Made by a program: the position numbers and the translations under genes. Positions 41,647-51,809 of a stretch of DNA of 64,000 bases are shown piece by piece. A model generated the notes under the pieces. It did no database searches and was not told where the DNA came from. It was given only the letters and a program-made list of their open reading frames with translations. Position 1 is the stretch's first letter, and each line of letters opens with the position of its first letter. The DNA is taken from positions 186,001 through 250,000 of the forward strand of contig CAKZOO010000113.1 of the NCBI GenBank assembly GCA_937136455.1, written 5' to 3'. This stretch comes from an uncultured Flavobacteriaceae bacterium. Lineage in GTDB: Bacteria > Bacteroidota > Bacteroidia > Flavobacteriales > Flavobacteriaceae.

Positions 41647-44600
41647 TTATTCCTTTTTTTTGATAAACAATCGTGTGCGAGTATCGTCAAATTCGATCTC
41701 CACACCTTCGCTTAATTCATCGACACAGTGAATTTCTTCACTAAGTGTTTCCGTCTTAATGTAGTCTAAGTTAACATTTATTGCCTTTTCTACAATACCA
41801 TCTTTTAAAATAGTTACAATAATTTTATCAGTAACCTCAAAACCAGAATCTTTTCTAAGGTTTTGAATTCGATTGACCATCTCTCTAGCGATTCCTTCGC
41901 TTTTAAGTTCTGGTGTGATATGAATATCTAAAGCAACTGTGATAGACCCTTCTGAGGCCACTAAACAACCTTCGATGTCTTGAGAAGAGATCAATACATC
42001 TTCTAAGGTAAGGTCGATATTGGTATCTCCAAGATCTATTAGTATGTGTCCTTCTTGTTCCATTGTTGAGATGTCTTCTGCATTGAAACCTGCAACAACT
42101 GCAGCAATTTGTTTCATATGCTTCCCGTGTTTAGGACCAAGGGTTTTAAAATTGGGCTTGATTTGTTTTACGATGATACCGTCTTCGTCAGTAATCAATT
42201 GAAGTTCTTTGATATTGACCTCCGCTTTTACGAGATTTTCAACAGCAAGAATGGCCTGTTTTTCTTCTTCAGAGTGATAGGGAACCATGATCTTTTGAAG
42301 GGGTTGTCTCACCTTGATTTTTTCTTTTTGACGAAGCGAAAGCACAAGGGATGACATACGTTGTGCCAACTCCATTTTTTGCTCTAAAGAACTGTCGATA
42401 AGGCTTGTATCTGCTTTAGGGAATTCAGCTAAGTGAACAGATTCTGCAGCATTAGGTCTACAAACAGAACTCAAATCTCTATAGAGTCGATCCATAAAGA
42501 AGGGAGCTACAGGAGCCGATAAAAGGGCCACTGTTTCCAAGCAAGTATAGAGCGTTTGATAGGCTGCGATCTTATCGGTTTCATAGGCTCCTTTCCAGAA
42601 GCGTCTTCTACAGAGTCTTACATACCAGTTAGAGAGATTTTCTTGAACGAAGTCTGAAATGAGTCGTGTCGCTCTCGTTGGCTCGTATTCTTCATAAGCC
42701 TTGTCAACTTTTTGAATCAAACTGTTGAGTTCCGATAAAATCCAACGATCAATTTCTGGACGCTGTTGCATTGGCACTTCAGCTTCGCTGTAGGAGAAGT
42801 TGTCTAAGTTAGCATATAAGCTAAAGAAGGAATAAGTGTTGTAAAGCGTTCCAAAGAATTTACGTTTGACCTCTGCAACACCTTCGAGATCAAATTTTAA
42901 GTTGTCCCAAGGATTGGCATTGGAGATCATATACCAACGGGTAGGATCTGCTCCGTGATCTTTTAAGGTTTCAAAAGGATCGATGGCATTTCCTAGTCGT
43001 TTGGACATTTTCTTTCCGTCCTTGTCAAGAACCATTCCATTCGATACGACGTTTTTATAGGCCACCGAATCAAACACCATGGAAGCAATCGCGTGAAGGG
43101 TATAAAACCACCCTCTAGTTTGATCGACTCCTTCTGCGATAAAATCAGCAGGGAAGGAGGTATTGTTGTCTATTTTTTCTTTGTTTTCAAACGGATAGTG
43201 CCACTGTGCAAAAGGCATGGATCCAGAATCAAACCAAACATCGATCAAATCAGATTCTCTTCTCATCGGTTTCCCAGATTCAGAAAGGAGTACGATTTGA
43301 TCTACGATGTTTTTGTGAAGGTCAATTTTTTGATAGTTTTCTTCGCTGTTGTCTCCAGGGATGAAATCTTCAAAGATGTCTTTGTCCATTAGACCTGCCT
43401 TAACAGACTCTTGCATTGCTGACTTGAGTTCTTCGACAGATCCGATGATGCGCTCTTCTTTTCCGTCTTCAGTTCTCCAAATTGGAAGTGGAATTCCCCA
43501 ATATCGAGAACGAGAAAGGTTCCAATCATTGGCATTGGAAAGCCAGTTTCCAAATCTTCCTTCTCCTGTTGCTTTTGGTTTCCAATTGATGCTTTGGTTG
43601 AGTTCAAACATGCGATCTTTAACATCGGTCACTTTGATAAACCAAGAATCTAAGGGGTAATAAAGAACAGGTTTGTCTGTTCTCCAACAGTTTGGATAGG
43701 AGTGGACGTATTTTTCAACCTTAAAGGCTTTGTTTTCTATTTTGAGTTGAATGGCAATTTCAACGTCTACTGATTTTTCAGGAGCTTCTCCGTCTTCGTA
43801 ATACTCGTTTTTGACGTATTTGCCGCCGAGTTCTCCTAGTTCAGGACGAAATTTACCCTGAAGATCTACAAGAGGAACAGGATTGCCGTTTTCATCAAGA
43901 ACGAGCATTGGCGGCACCTCTGGATCAGCTTCTTTAGCAGCCAAGGCATCATCAGCACCAAAAGTAGGAGCTGTGTGAACAATACCGGTACCATCTTCGG
44001 TTGTTACAAAATCTCCTAAAATAACTCTAAAAGCATTTTCAGGATTTTGATAAGGTTTTGCAGCATCGATTAATTGCTCGTATCGGATGTTTTTGAGCTC
44101 TTTTCCAAGAATACCTTCTCCTACGAAATAAGGGATCTTTTTATCACCCTCTTGAAAGCTCTTTAATTCATCTTCACTTTCAACTGGGGTGTATTTGCCA
44201 GAGAATTGTTTGCCGACTAATGATTTTGCTAGGATGACGGTGATTGGTTCAAAAGTGTATTGATTGAATGATTTCACCCAAACATACTCAATCTTTGGAC
44301 CTACCGTTAATGCGGTATTACTCGGAAGCGTCCAAGGAGTTGTCGTCCAAGCTAGGAAATAAAGTGTCTCACTAATGCCTTTTAATTTTTCAGGCAGACT
44401 TTCGTTGATCGCCTTGAACTGTGCCGTTATAGTTGTGTCGGTTACATCTTGATAACAACCTGGCTGATTGAGTTCGTGTGAACTCAGACCAGTCCCTGCT
44501 TTAGGGGAATACGGTTGGATGGTATAGCCCTTGTAGATAAGCCCCTTGTCGTAAATCTGTTTTAAAAGCCACCACACGGTCTCCATATACTTAGGCTCGT

Positions 44601-45051
44601 AGGTGATATAAGGATCTTTCATATCGACCCAATAACCGATTTTCTCAGTCATATCATTCCATACGTCTGTATAGCGCATTACGGCTTTTCGACAAGCGTC
44701 ATTGTATTCAGAAATGGTGATTTTAGTCCCAATATCCTCTTTGGTGATTCCTAGTTCTTTTTCGACCCCTAATTCCACAGGTAGTCCATGGGTATCCCAT
44801 CCAGCCTTACGCTTTACTTGGAATCCTTTCATGGTTTTGTATCTAGGGAAAATATCCTTGATGGTTCTAGCCATCACGTGGTGAATACCTGGCATCCCAT
44901 TCGCTGAAGGAGGTCCTTCAAAAAAAACATAGCTAGGTTTCCCCTCTTGTTGAGTGATACTTTTATTAAAGATATCGGCGTCTTTCCAGAACTGTTGAAC
45001 AGAGTTCGATACTTCTGATAAATCGAGGCCTTTATATTCTGCAAACTTCAT
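41647..45051 (-). CDS. ileS: Isoleucyl-tRNA synthetase
   Basis: This 1134-residue enzyme has the class I signature near residues 47-57 (PPSANGMPGIHH, HIGH-like) and the KMSKRLGN motif in the second half. The editing domain lies between them, with WTTTPWTLPSNTALTVG around 236-252 and GTGIVHTAPTFGADD around 362-376. An anticodon-binding helical domain and a long C-terminal tail follow. It charges tRNA-Ile in the cytoplasm. It begins the operon with the dksA-like gene and lspA; a TAATTTTG -7 box lies about 33 bases upstream. Confidence 0.98.
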   Translation of the reverse strand: MKFAEYKGLDLSEVSNSVQQFWKDADIFNKSITQQEGKPSYVFFEGPPSANGMPGIHHVMARTIKDIFPRYKTMKGFQVKRKAGWDTHGLPVELGVEKELGITKEDIGTKITISEYNDACRKAVMRYTDVWNDMTEKIGYWVDMKDPYITYEPKYMETVWWLLKQIYDKGLIYKGYTIQPYSPKAGTGLSSHELNQPGCYQDVTDTTITAQFKAINESLPEKLKGISETLYFLAWTTTPWTLPSNTALTVGPKIEYVWVKSFNQYTFEPITVILAKSLVGKQFSGKYTPVESEDELKSFQEGDKKIPYFVGEGILGKELKNIRYEQLIDAAKPYQNPENAFRVILGDFVTTEDGTGIVHTAPTFGADDALAAKEADPEVPPMLVLDENGNPVPLVDLQGKFRPELGELGGKYVKNEYYEDGEAPEKSVDVEIAIQLKIENKAFKVEKYVHSYPNCWRTDKPVLYYPLDSWFIKVTDVKDRMFELNQSINWKPKATGEGRFGNWLSNANDWNLSRSRYWGIPLPIWRTEDGKEERIIGSVEELKSAMQESVKAGLMDKDIFEDFIPGDNSEENYQKIDLHKNIVDQIVLLSESGKPMRRESDLIDVWFDSGSMPFAQWHYPFENKEKIDNNTSFPADFIAEGVDQTRGWFYTLHAIASMVFDSVAYKNVVSNGMVLDKDGKKMSKRLGNAIDPFETLKDHGADPTRWYMISNANPWDNLKFDLEGVAEVKRKFFGTLYNTYSFFSLYANLDNFSYSEAEVPMQQRPEIDRWILSELNSLIQKVDKAYEEYEPTRATRLISDFVQENLSNWYVRLCRRRFWKGAYETDKIAAYQTLYTCLETVALLSAPVAPFFMDRLYRDLSSVCRPNAAESVHLAEFPKADTSLIDSSLEQKMELAQRMSSLVLSLRQKEKIKVRQPLQKIMVPYHSEEEKQAILAVENLVKAEVNIKELQLITDEDGIIVKQIKPNFKTLGPKHGKHMKQIAAVVAGFNAEDISTMEQEGHILIDLGDTNIDLTLEDVLISSQDIEGCLVASEGSITVALDIHITPELKSEGIAREMVNRIQNLRKDSGFEVTDKIIVTILKDGIVEKAINVNLDYIKTETLSEEIHCVDELSEGVEIEFDDTRTRLFIKKKE

Positions 45052-45083
45052 AATACTAAGCTATTGAGCTAAAATTAAAGATG

Positions 45084-45091
45084 CAAAATTA
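45084..45091 (-). promoter_or_regulatory. Promoter -7 element for ileS
   Basis: TAATTTTG on the minus strand matches TAnnTTTG and lies 33 bases upstream of the ATG at 45051. A well-spaced -33 element was not found. Confidence 0.45.
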
Positions 45092-45130
45092 CACAATTAT
45101 TAACAAAAAGAGGAGCTTAAGGACCCGATT

Positions 45131-47572
45131 TTAAAATTGGTGAGATAAACTGCTGATCAGATTGATTCCAGGAGCACTGATTCCCGATGAATAGGGGCGG
45201 TAACGAAGATTGGTAATATTTTCAATCGCAAAACTAAACTTGGTTTCATGGGTTAGCTGAACTTGAGATTTGAAATTCAGGGTTTGCCATGAAGGAGCAT
45301 AGGGATTTCCTTCAAGGTCTTTAGCGTAGAGATAAGGTTTAGATCGTTCACTCAGGGCTAATTTTTCAAAGGGGATTTCAGAGTTAAAGAGACTGTAGAA
45401 ATTGAGTACAAAAGGACCTTTTTCATAAACCAATTGCAATTGTCCAAAGTTAGGAGACACGTGTCTTACAGCAGAACTAATACCGTTTTCATCTAAATAT
45501 TCTCCCTTGGATAAGGAGTAATTTCCAATGATTTTAAATTCAGGACTGACAAGACATCTCAACGCAAATTCAATACCCTTAATTTTAGCGTGAGCTAAAT
45601 TTTGAACCGCTTGAACTCTTGAAAGCTCCCCTTGATATTCGATGTATTCTTGAGCTTGAGTTTCGTTTTTTGGGATAAAAGCATCGTAGTCTTTTCGCAC
45701 CATTACCTGATCCATAAAGGTGTAATAGGCAGAAATGCGAAAATCGGTGTGATTTTCTAGTCGGGTTCTAAAGCCGAGGTCAATTCCTCTTGCGTGTTCT
45801 GGTTTAAGATTTGGGTTGGGAACTACTACAGCTCCAGGCTCTGAATCGAATACTTTGGCTAGGTCATCGATATTTGGAGCTCTAAAACCCGATGAAATAT
45901 TAAGCCTCAATTGGGAGCTATTCAAGGTCCAATTCATTCCCAAATTTGCTGTTAAGGCTCCAGTGTTTAAATCGATTTCATCAAAGGGGAATTGGTATTC
46001 CATTCGATTGAGCTTTGCAAAAGCTTTTATTTTATTATAGCGAAACCCACTCATTAGACTCAAGTGATCAGAAGCTCTAAAGGTACTGTTAAGGTAGAGA
46101 GCTGAAGAGTTCCAACTGGCATTGTCGGGATAACGAGATGGGGCATTTGTTCTTAGATTGTTGTCGATGTTTTCACGACTAGCCATTGAATTTACGACAT
46201 TGTCGATGAATTCATAGCCGTAAAAAAAATCTATGGATTCCCCAATACTCTTCTCGTAATCTAAATTCAATGTCCAACTATCGACTAGTTCTTCGGTGTG
46301 TTCTAGGATAGGACTGTTAACGTCTCTACTATGCCTACTTTCTCCAAAACGTTGATGTGCTATACTTAAAAGGGCGTTGCTATAGAATGAATTCGATCTC
46401 AAATGATGGAGTTGATAATGTTTCATATTCCATAGCTGAGGTCCGTAATACCACTGTGCAGATCGAAGTGGGTTAGCTCCCTTACCTGGTCTAATGAGTC
46501 GGTCGTATCTTGGAATATCAGAGGTTTTTGAATAGACCCAAGAAAATTCGTGTTTCCAATGGCTAGAGGGTTGATAGACACTTTTGTGAAAAGCACTGAG
46601 CATGGAGTATCCTGAATTGATTTGTCTCAGAGGTTCGTAGTTTTGAACAAGCTGATCAATTCCATCGACACGTTTTACATAAAGAGTGTTTAAATAGTCG
46701 TCAGGGCCGCTTGTTCCCATGAGTAAATCAGAAAAATCACTTTGAGTGATGCTGCTAAAATGAGACCATTTGGAGGATGAAATAGCAAAATCAGCGTGAT
46801 TGGTCCACTCTTTATTTGCTGAAGAAAAGCGACTGTGAGCATTAGCTTTAAAGGATCTTTTACTGCTGAATCCATTGGATTTTGTGTAAAAGTTGATGAC
46901 TCCTCCCATGGCATCTGATCCGTAAATCACAGAACCAGTTCCAAAAAGCACCTCAGTCTTATCGACAATAAAGGGATCTATAGAGATCACATTTTGCAGG
47001 TTTCCTCCTCTAAAAATGGCGTTATTCATACGCACACCATCGACCACCAAGAGCAATCGATTGGCAGCAAATCCTCTAATCATCGGACTTCCCCCACCTA
47101 ACTGACTTTTTTGAACATAGACATTTCCAGATTGTTGGAGTAAATCTGCTGAGGTCTGCGGTTGTTGAAGTTCAATGGCTTTTTGATCAATTACTTGAAT
47201 TTTTTGAGGCACCTGACTCTTGTATTGTTTCCATTTGGAGACCGACATGATGACCTCGTCCAAGTGCATACTTTGAGGATATAGGTAAATAGCGTAATCA
47301 TTCTTAGCCCAGCTGCGTTTGCTGATTCTCAGTTTTTCATAACCGAATTTGTAAACCTCTAAAATTTCATCTTCCTCGAAGATAGAGAGATCTACCTGTC
47401 CATCACTGTTGGAGCTGATACTTTCTTTAAGGTCAGTAGTATAGACAATCACCTGGTCTATGGGGGTATTGGTGTTCGCATCATATACCAAAAAGTCCTG
47501 TGCTTTCACACTGAAACTCAACAAGAGGATCAACAAGCTTAACGCTGTTTTATAGTGAGGAAAAGACGACAT
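45131..47572 (-). CDS. TonB-dependent receptor, heme/hemoglobin-type
   Basis: The ATG at 47572 gives 813 residues with a signal peptide (about 1-25, ending VKAQ); the in-frame TTG at 47584 is rejected. A short carboxypeptidase-regulatory-like domain (about 26-105) precedes the plug, which has DLLQQSGNVYVQKSQLGGGSPMIRGF and NRLLLVVDGVRMNNAIFRGGN. This wording is typical of heme/hemoglobin receptors. The barrel ends LISSLSHQF. The ligand call rests on similarity only. The start overlaps the recO stop by 23 bases, so the two are coupled. Confidence 0.88.
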   Translation of the reverse strand: MSSFPHYKTALSLLILLLSFSVKAQDFLVYDANTNTPIDQVIVYTTDLKESISSNSDGQVDLSIFEEDEILEVYKFGYEKLRISKRSWAKNDYAIYLYPQSMHLDEVIMSVSKWKQYKSQVPQKIQVIDQKAIELQQPQTSADLLQQSGNVYVQKSQLGGGSPMIRGFAANRLLLVVDGVRMNNAIFRGGNLQNVISIDPFIVDKTEVLFGTGSVIYGSDAMGGVINFYTKSNGFSSKRSFKANAHSRFSSANKEWTNHADFAISSSKWSHFSSITQSDFSDLLMGTSGPDDYLNTLYVKRVDGIDQLVQNYEPLRQINSGYSMLSAFHKSVYQPSSHWKHEFSWVYSKTSDIPRYDRLIRPGKGANPLRSAQWYYGPQLWNMKHYQLHHLRSNSFYSNALLSIAHQRFGESRHSRDVNSPILEHTEELVDSWTLNLDYEKSIGESIDFFYGYEFIDNVVNSMASRENIDNNLRTNAPSRYPDNASWNSSALYLNSTFRASDHLSLMSGFRYNKIKAFAKLNRMEYQFPFDEIDLNTGALTANLGMNWTLNSSQLRLNISSGFRAPNIDDLAKVFDSEPGAVVVPNPNLKPEHARGIDLGFRTRLENHTDFRISAYYTFMDQVMVRKDYDAFIPKNETQAQEYIEYQGELSRVQAVQNLAHAKIKGIEFALRCLVSPEFKIIGNYSLSKGEYLDENGISSAVRHVSPNFGQLQLVYEKGPFVLNFYSLFNSEIPFEKLALSERSKPYLYAKDLEGNPYAPSWQTLNFKSQVQLTHETKFSFAIENITNLRYRPYSSGISAPGINLISSLSHQF

Positions 47573-48275
47573 TGAGGACTTCAAGGGATTTGGGTGACTT
47601 AAATGAATTTAAATGCAATCGATAATAGTTCATAATCGATTTTATAAGTTCAATTTTCAGATTTTTATCGAATTTAGTTGCTTTAGAATTATCAAAATTC
47701 GTGCCTAAAAACAGCTTCAAGGCTTCTGAAAGCGATTTATTTAGTGAACTTTCATTGGAAAAATAAGAACTAAAGGCTCCTTCGACAAGATTAAAATAAG
47801 GAGCATCAACAGTTGAGTGGTCGGGATAAAACCCTAAATAGCGACTTAGATCGATTAGAAATTGTATGTGAAAATTCCCGACCTGATCGTTTTGATCCAT
47901 CCACATCAAAGACTCTGATAAGAATTGAAACAGTTCTTTGTTTTCTTCTTCTTCTACAATAGCTGAAGAAAGAACTTCTGAAAGAAATAAGACTAGTGAA
48001 TTTTTGACTAGATTAGAGTGAGCACTTTGGTAGTGGTAATGCGTTTTTACTTCAGAAATTCGATCCAATGTTGCATTGTTTTTATGAGTAGCAACTAGTT
48101 CCAATTGAGATAAAGGAAGAAAATAGGCCGCTTTGATCTTTCCCTTTTTTGAGGCTAATACCCCCTGTAATATATAGGATTTTAAACCGTCCGATTCTGT
48201 AAAAGCCTTTACGATCAAACTGCTGTCAGCGTATTTTATCGAAGACAGTACAATGGCTTTTGTGTGGACTCTCAT
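47550..48275 (-). CDS. recO: DNA repair protein RecO
   Basis: The ATG at 48275 gives 241 residues beginning MRVHTKAIVLSSIKYADSSLIV, the normal RecO start. An N-terminal OB fold (about 1-80) is followed by a helical domain with RYLGFYPDHS. The zinc-binding Cys of some RecO proteins are not seen. It loads RecA on gapped DNA with RecR. It sits between a gdhA terminator and the TonB receptor, whose start overlaps its 3' end. Confidence 0.93.
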   Translation of the reverse strand: MRVHTKAIVLSSIKYADSSLIVKAFTESDGLKSYILQGVLASKKGKIKAAYFLPLSQLELVATHKNNATLDRISEVKTHYHYQSAHSNLVKNSLVLFLSEVLSSAIVEEEENKELFQFLSESLMWMDQNDQVGNFHIQFLIDLSRYLGFYPDHSTVDAPYFNLVEGAFSSYFSNESSLNKSLSEALKLFLGTNFDNSKATKFDKNLKIELIKSIMNYYRLHLNSFKSPKSLEVLNVVFSSL

Positions 48276-48289
48276 AGTGAGCAAAATAA

Positions 48290-48320
48290 TAAAAAAAGCC
48301 TTTGAAAAACTCCAAAGGCT
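48290..48320 (-). terminator. Terminator after gdhA
   Basis: On the minus strand an 8-base stem (AGCCTTTG / CAAAGGCT) with a short loop runs into seven T residues, 22 bases beyond the gdhA stop. Confidence 0.85.
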
Positions 48321-48341
48321 CTTAAATAATTAACAGAATTC

Positions 48342-49703
48342 TTAGATGACTCCTTGTGCGAGCATGGCATCAGCAACTTTAACGAATCCGGCGATATTAG
48401 CACCTTTAACATAGTTGCAATAACCGTCCTCTTCCATTCCGTAATCTAAACAGTTGTTGTGAATATTGGCCATGATGTCTTTTAGACGCTCATCTACTTC
48501 TTCTCTTGTCCAGCTAATTCGCAGTGAGTTTTGTGACATTTCCAATCCAGAAGTAGCAACTCCTCCTGCATTTGATGCTTTACCAGGAGCAAAGAGAATC
48601 TTTTGATCGTGGAAGTAGTGAACTGCATCTGGAGTGGTCGGCATATTGGCTCCTTCGGCAACACAGGTACATCCATTTTTGACAAGCATTTTAGCTTCAT
48701 CTAAATTCAATTCGTTTTGAGTTGCACATGGGAATGCTACATCACAAGGTACTGACCAAGGACGTTCACCTTCGTGATAGGTTGCGTTGGGATATTGTTT
48801 GACGTATTCGCTTATGCGACCTCTTTTGTTGTTTTTGAGGTCAATCACAAAGTTGATCTTTTCTTGATCGATTCCCTGTGGATCGTGAATGAATCCTTTG
48901 GAATCTGAAAAGGTTAAGACCTTCGCTCCTAATTGAACGCATTTTTCTGCAGCGTACTGAGCAACATTTCCAGAACCTGAGATGCAAACCGATTTCCCTT
49001 CCATAGAATCTCCTGTTCGTTTCAGCATGGATTGAGCAAAGTATACCGTTCCATAACCAGTAGCCTCAGGACGGATTAAAGACCCTCCCCAAGAACGCCC
49101 TTTACCGGTGAGGACTCCCGTAAACTCATTTCGTATTTTTTTATACATTCCAAAGAGGTATCCAATTTCACGGGCACCTACTCCGATATCACCTGCTGGA
49201 ACATCTGTATTGGCACCGATATGCTTGGAAAGCTCTAACATGAACGCATGGCAAAAACGCATGATTTCATCATCTGATTTTCCTTTTGGATCAAAATCAG
49301 AACCACCTTTTCCACCACCCATTGGTAAGGTTGTCAAAGCATTTTTAAAGACCTGCTCAAAGGCTAAGAATTTTAAGACACTTGCGTTTACAGTTGGGTG
49401 AAAACGCAGTCCTCCTTTGTAGGGACCTATTGCAGAATTCATTTGAATACGATAACCTCTGTTGACGTGTATTTCTCCTTTGTCGTCGACCCAAGCAACT
49501 CTAAAAGAAATCAAGCGTTCTGGCTCGACCATTCTTAAAAGAACGTGTTTACCATTGTAGATTTCGTTATTGGCGATGTAAGGGATTACTGTATCGGCCA
49601 CTTCTTGGACTGCTTGAATAAATTCAGGCTCGTGCCCATTGCGACTGATGACCTCTTGCATAAAGCGATCAATCTTGTCTTGAATTAACTTGTCAGAATG
49701 CAT
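48342..49703 (-). CDS. gdhA: NADP-specific glutamate dehydrogenase
   Basis: This 453-residue protein matches hexameric bacterial GDH. GPYKGGLRFHPTVNASVLKFL (around 90-110), the active-site Lys motif PMGGGKGGSDFDPKGKS (around 124-140), PAGDIGVGAREIGYLFG, and ISGSGNVAQYAAEKC of the nucleotide-binding domain appear in order. It assimilates ammonia by reductive amination of 2-oxoglutarate. It is a single gene with its own terminator and a TATTTTTG -7 box upstream. Confidence 0.97.
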   Translation of the reverse strand: MHSDKLIQDKIDRFMQEVISRNGHEPEFIQAVQEVADTVIPYIANNEIYNGKHVLLRMVEPERLISFRVAWVDDKGEIHVNRGYRIQMNSAIGPYKGGLRFHPTVNASVLKFLAFEQVFKNALTTLPMGGGKGGSDFDPKGKSDDEIMRFCHAFMLELSKHIGANTDVPAGDIGVGAREIGYLFGMYKKIRNEFTGVLTGKGRSWGGSLIRPEATGYGTVYFAQSMLKRTGDSMEGKSVCISGSGNVAQYAAEKCVQLGAKVLTFSDSKGFIHDPQGIDQEKINFVIDLKNNKRGRISEYVKQYPNATYHEGERPWSVPCDVAFPCATQNELNLDEAKMLVKNGCTCVAEGANMPTTPDAVHYFHDQKILFAPGKASNAGGVATSGLEMSQNSLRISWTREEVDERLKDIMANIHNNCLDYGMEEDGYCNYVKGANIAGFVKVADAMLAQGVI

Positions 49704-49730
49704 ATAATTATCAAATTAATATTTTGAGGA

Positions 49731-49738
49731 CAAAAATA
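49731..49738 (-). promoter_or_regulatory. Promoter -7 element for gdhA
   Basis: TATTTTTG on the minus strand matches TAnnTTTG, 28 bases upstream of the ATG at 49703. Confidence 0.45.
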
Positions 49739-49789
49739 TGTTATTTTAACAATTTTACAGCTAAAATGTTATAATATTTTACAATATTC

Positions 49790-50932
49790 TCAAAGTGCTC
49801 TGTTGAGGTCTTCGATGAGATCCTCAACGGCTTCTACTCCAACTGAGAGACGAATCAACCCATCTACAATTCCCAAGGCTTCCCGTTCTTCTTTTGGGAC
49901 TGAGGCATGAGTCATCGTTACTGGATGTCCCACCAAAGATTCTACCCCTCCCAGGGAGACTCCAAGGCAGAATAGTTTGAGTTTTTTGACCAGCTGTTTT
50001 GTGGAATCTAAATCAGAAGATTTAGGAACAAAAGAAATCATGCTTCCAAATGCCGTCATTTGTTTTTTAGCAACCTCGTGATTGTGATGATCTTCAAATC
50101 CGGGATAATACACTTTTTCTACCTTGGGGTGCGTTCTTAAAAATGCAGCAATTTGAGCTGCGTTTTCACAATGTCTTTGCATGCGAAGGTGAAGTGTTTT
50201 AATTCCCCTTAATACTAAAAAACAATCCATTGGCGAGGGAATAGCTCCAGCAGCATTTTGAATGAAGTGTAATTTTTTGCCCAATTCAACATCTTTTACA
50301 ACAAGGGCTCCGAGGATGACATCAGAGTGACCCGAGAGGAATTTAGTGGCTGAGTGCATTGATATATCAGCCCCTAAATCAAGAGGTTGTTGTAAATAAG
50401 GAGAGGCGAAGGTGTTGTCTACTCCTACAAGAATAGAACGATCTATAGATTTAGTGATTTTGACAATCTCAGCAATGTCTACTATTTTGACAAGTGGGTT
50501 TGTTGGCGATTCAACCCAAACCATTTTGGTATTGGTTTGAAAATGAGCTTTCAAACCCTCCAAGTCTTGAAGGTCTACAAAAGAAAATTGCAAGCTAAAC
50601 TGCTCCAATAATTGTGTAAAAAGGCGATAACTTCCTCCGTAAATATCCTTGGAAGCGATAATGTGATCTCCTGATTTCAACAATCTAAGGGCGGCATCAA
50701 CAGCGGCGATACCCGAACTAAATGCAATGGCGTCTGAGCCATTTTCAACGCTAGCTAGTGATTTTTCTAGAGCAGTTCTAGTAGGGTTAGCTGTTCTCGA
50801 ATAGGAGTAATGACCGTAATCTCCAAGTTCTTCTTGACCGTAGGAGCTGCTCATATAGATCGGAGTCATCAGCGCCTTGTAGGGAGGTTCTAGATGTTGC
50901 CCTCCGTGAATCATTTTGGTTTCTTTCTTCAT
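49790..50932 (-). CDS. Cys/Met metabolism PLP enzyme (cystathionine synthase/lyase type)
   Basis: This 380-residue protein belongs to the trans-sulfuration PLP family. YSYSRTANPTRTALEKSLASVENG (around 43-66), SSGIAAVDAALRLL, GVDNTFASPYLQQPLDLGAD, and the PLP Lys motif HSATKFLSGHSDVILG appear in the right order. The C-terminal GGVESLVGHPVTMTHASV is also typical. Whether it acts as a gamma-synthase, gamma-lyase or beta-lyase cannot be told by eye. It overlaps the DinB gene at 50932 by one base, so they are coupled. Confidence 0.93.
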   Translation of the reverse strand: MKKETKMIHGGQHLEPPYKALMTPIYMSSSYGQEELGDYGHYSYSRTANPTRTALEKSLASVENGSDAIAFSSGIAAVDAALRLLKSGDHIIASKDIYGGSYRLFTQLLEQFSLQFSFVDLQDLEGLKAHFQTNTKMVWVESPTNPLVKIVDIAEIVKITKSIDRSILVGVDNTFASPYLQQPLDLGADISMHSATKFLSGHSDVILGALVVKDVELGKKLHFIQNAAGAIPSPMDCFLVLRGIKTLHLRMQRHCENAAQIAAFLRTHPKVEKVYYPGFEDHHNHEVAKKQMTAFGSMISFVPKSSDLDSTKQLVKKLKLFCLGVSLGGVESLVGHPVTMTHASVPKEEREALGIVDGLIRLSVGVEAVEDLIEDLNRAL

Positions 50933-51405
50933 TACGATGCAATTCCTAAGGCTCTTCTAAGCGCTAGGATGGATCCTATGTGAATGCCTTCGTGAAAGTT
51001 GTTGAATGTGATTGCGTCTTCAACCGACTCTAGAGTTACATTGGCTGAAGTAGTATAAGAATTGTAGTTTTTAAAGACGCCCTTTTGGTAATCTTCTTCT
51101 GCTTTATCGACCAGCTCTATTAAGGCTTTTTTGATCAGGTTAAAATCTTCTTCTGAGGGTTCCTCTACAGGGCGAGATCCTTTAGCGTATGTCGCTATGA
51201 TTTCATCGGGTAAATTGACTTCTAAACCATTTAATTTATAGATCAATAATTGTTGGGTTACGGCCACATGTGCAATATTCCACCATATATTATTGTTAAA
51301 GTGTTCTGGTATTGCCAAAAGATGTTCTCTTGAAATCGTCTCTAAAAAACTCACTAAAATTTTTCTAATTTCTCTAGAGGTGTAGAATTGAAACTTCATA
51401 CTCAT
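50932..51405 (-). CDS. DinB-like four-helix bundle protein
   Basis: This 157-residue protein has the DinB/YfiT-like pattern: a helix with FNNNIWWNIAHVAVTQQLLIYKL (about 36-58, with a metal-site His) and a late NNFHEGIHIGSILALRRALG (about 134-153, two His). Members bind a divalent metal and some are thiol transferases, but most are uncharacterised. It is upstream of and coupled to the Cys/Met PLP enzyme, which may hint at a thiol-related role; that is inference. Confidence 0.82.
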   Translation of the reverse strand: MSMKFQFYTSREIRKILVSFLETISREHLLAIPEHFNNNIWWNIAHVAVTQQLLIYKLNGLEVNLPDEIIATYAKGSRPVEEPSEEDFNLIKKALIELVDKAEEDYQKGVFKNYNSYTTSANVTLESVEDAITFNNFHEGIHIGSILALRRALGIAS

Positions 51406-51452
51406 GATGTCATTTATAAATTGTAATTTTAAATCACTAAAGTAATCAATTG

Positions 51453-51809
51453 ATGAACACTATATACCATTTGAGCAGTTGTTCTACGAATAAAAGGATT
51501 TTAGCAGAACTGCCGCTCGAACAATTTGAACTAATCGATATTAAAGATCATCCACTGAGTGATGAGGAATTGGAAGGATTTTACCAGCACACATCTTCCT
51601 ATGAAGAACTCATTAACAAGAGAGCACAACGCTTTAAATTAGAGGGTATTTCAGCGAATGGACAGAGCGAAGAAACCTATAAAAATCTTTTAAAATCACA
51701 TTATACTTTTTTAAAAAGACCCGTCATTTGCTATGAGCAAAAGCTCTATGTAGGAAATGCTAAATCGACTATTGAATCTCTAAAGTCTCATCTTGAAAGA
51801 ACTCATTAA
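51453..51809 (+). CDS. ArsC/Spx-like thioredoxin-fold protein
   Basis: The ATG at 51453 gives 118 residues. The N-terminal segment IYHLSSCSTNKRILAELP resembles the ArsC/YffB family but has a single Cys in place of the usual CxxC or CxxS pattern. The central QHTSSYEELINKRAQRF and the late FLKRPVICYEQKLYVG, with its cis-Pro region, fit the family. It may act as a glutathione- or thiol-linked reductase or as a non-catalytic relative. It overlaps the EamA gene by 17 bases. Confidence 0.72.
   Translation: MNTIYHLSSCSTNKRILAELPLEQFELIDIKDHPLSDEELEGFYQHTSSYEELINKRAQRFKLEGISANGQSEETYKNLLKSHYTFLKRPVICYEQKLYVGNAKSTIESLKSHLERTH

Noticed and set aside
43093-43660. Plus-strand open frames within ileS
   Set aside because: They are antisense shadows of a well-conserved gene and show no domain pattern.
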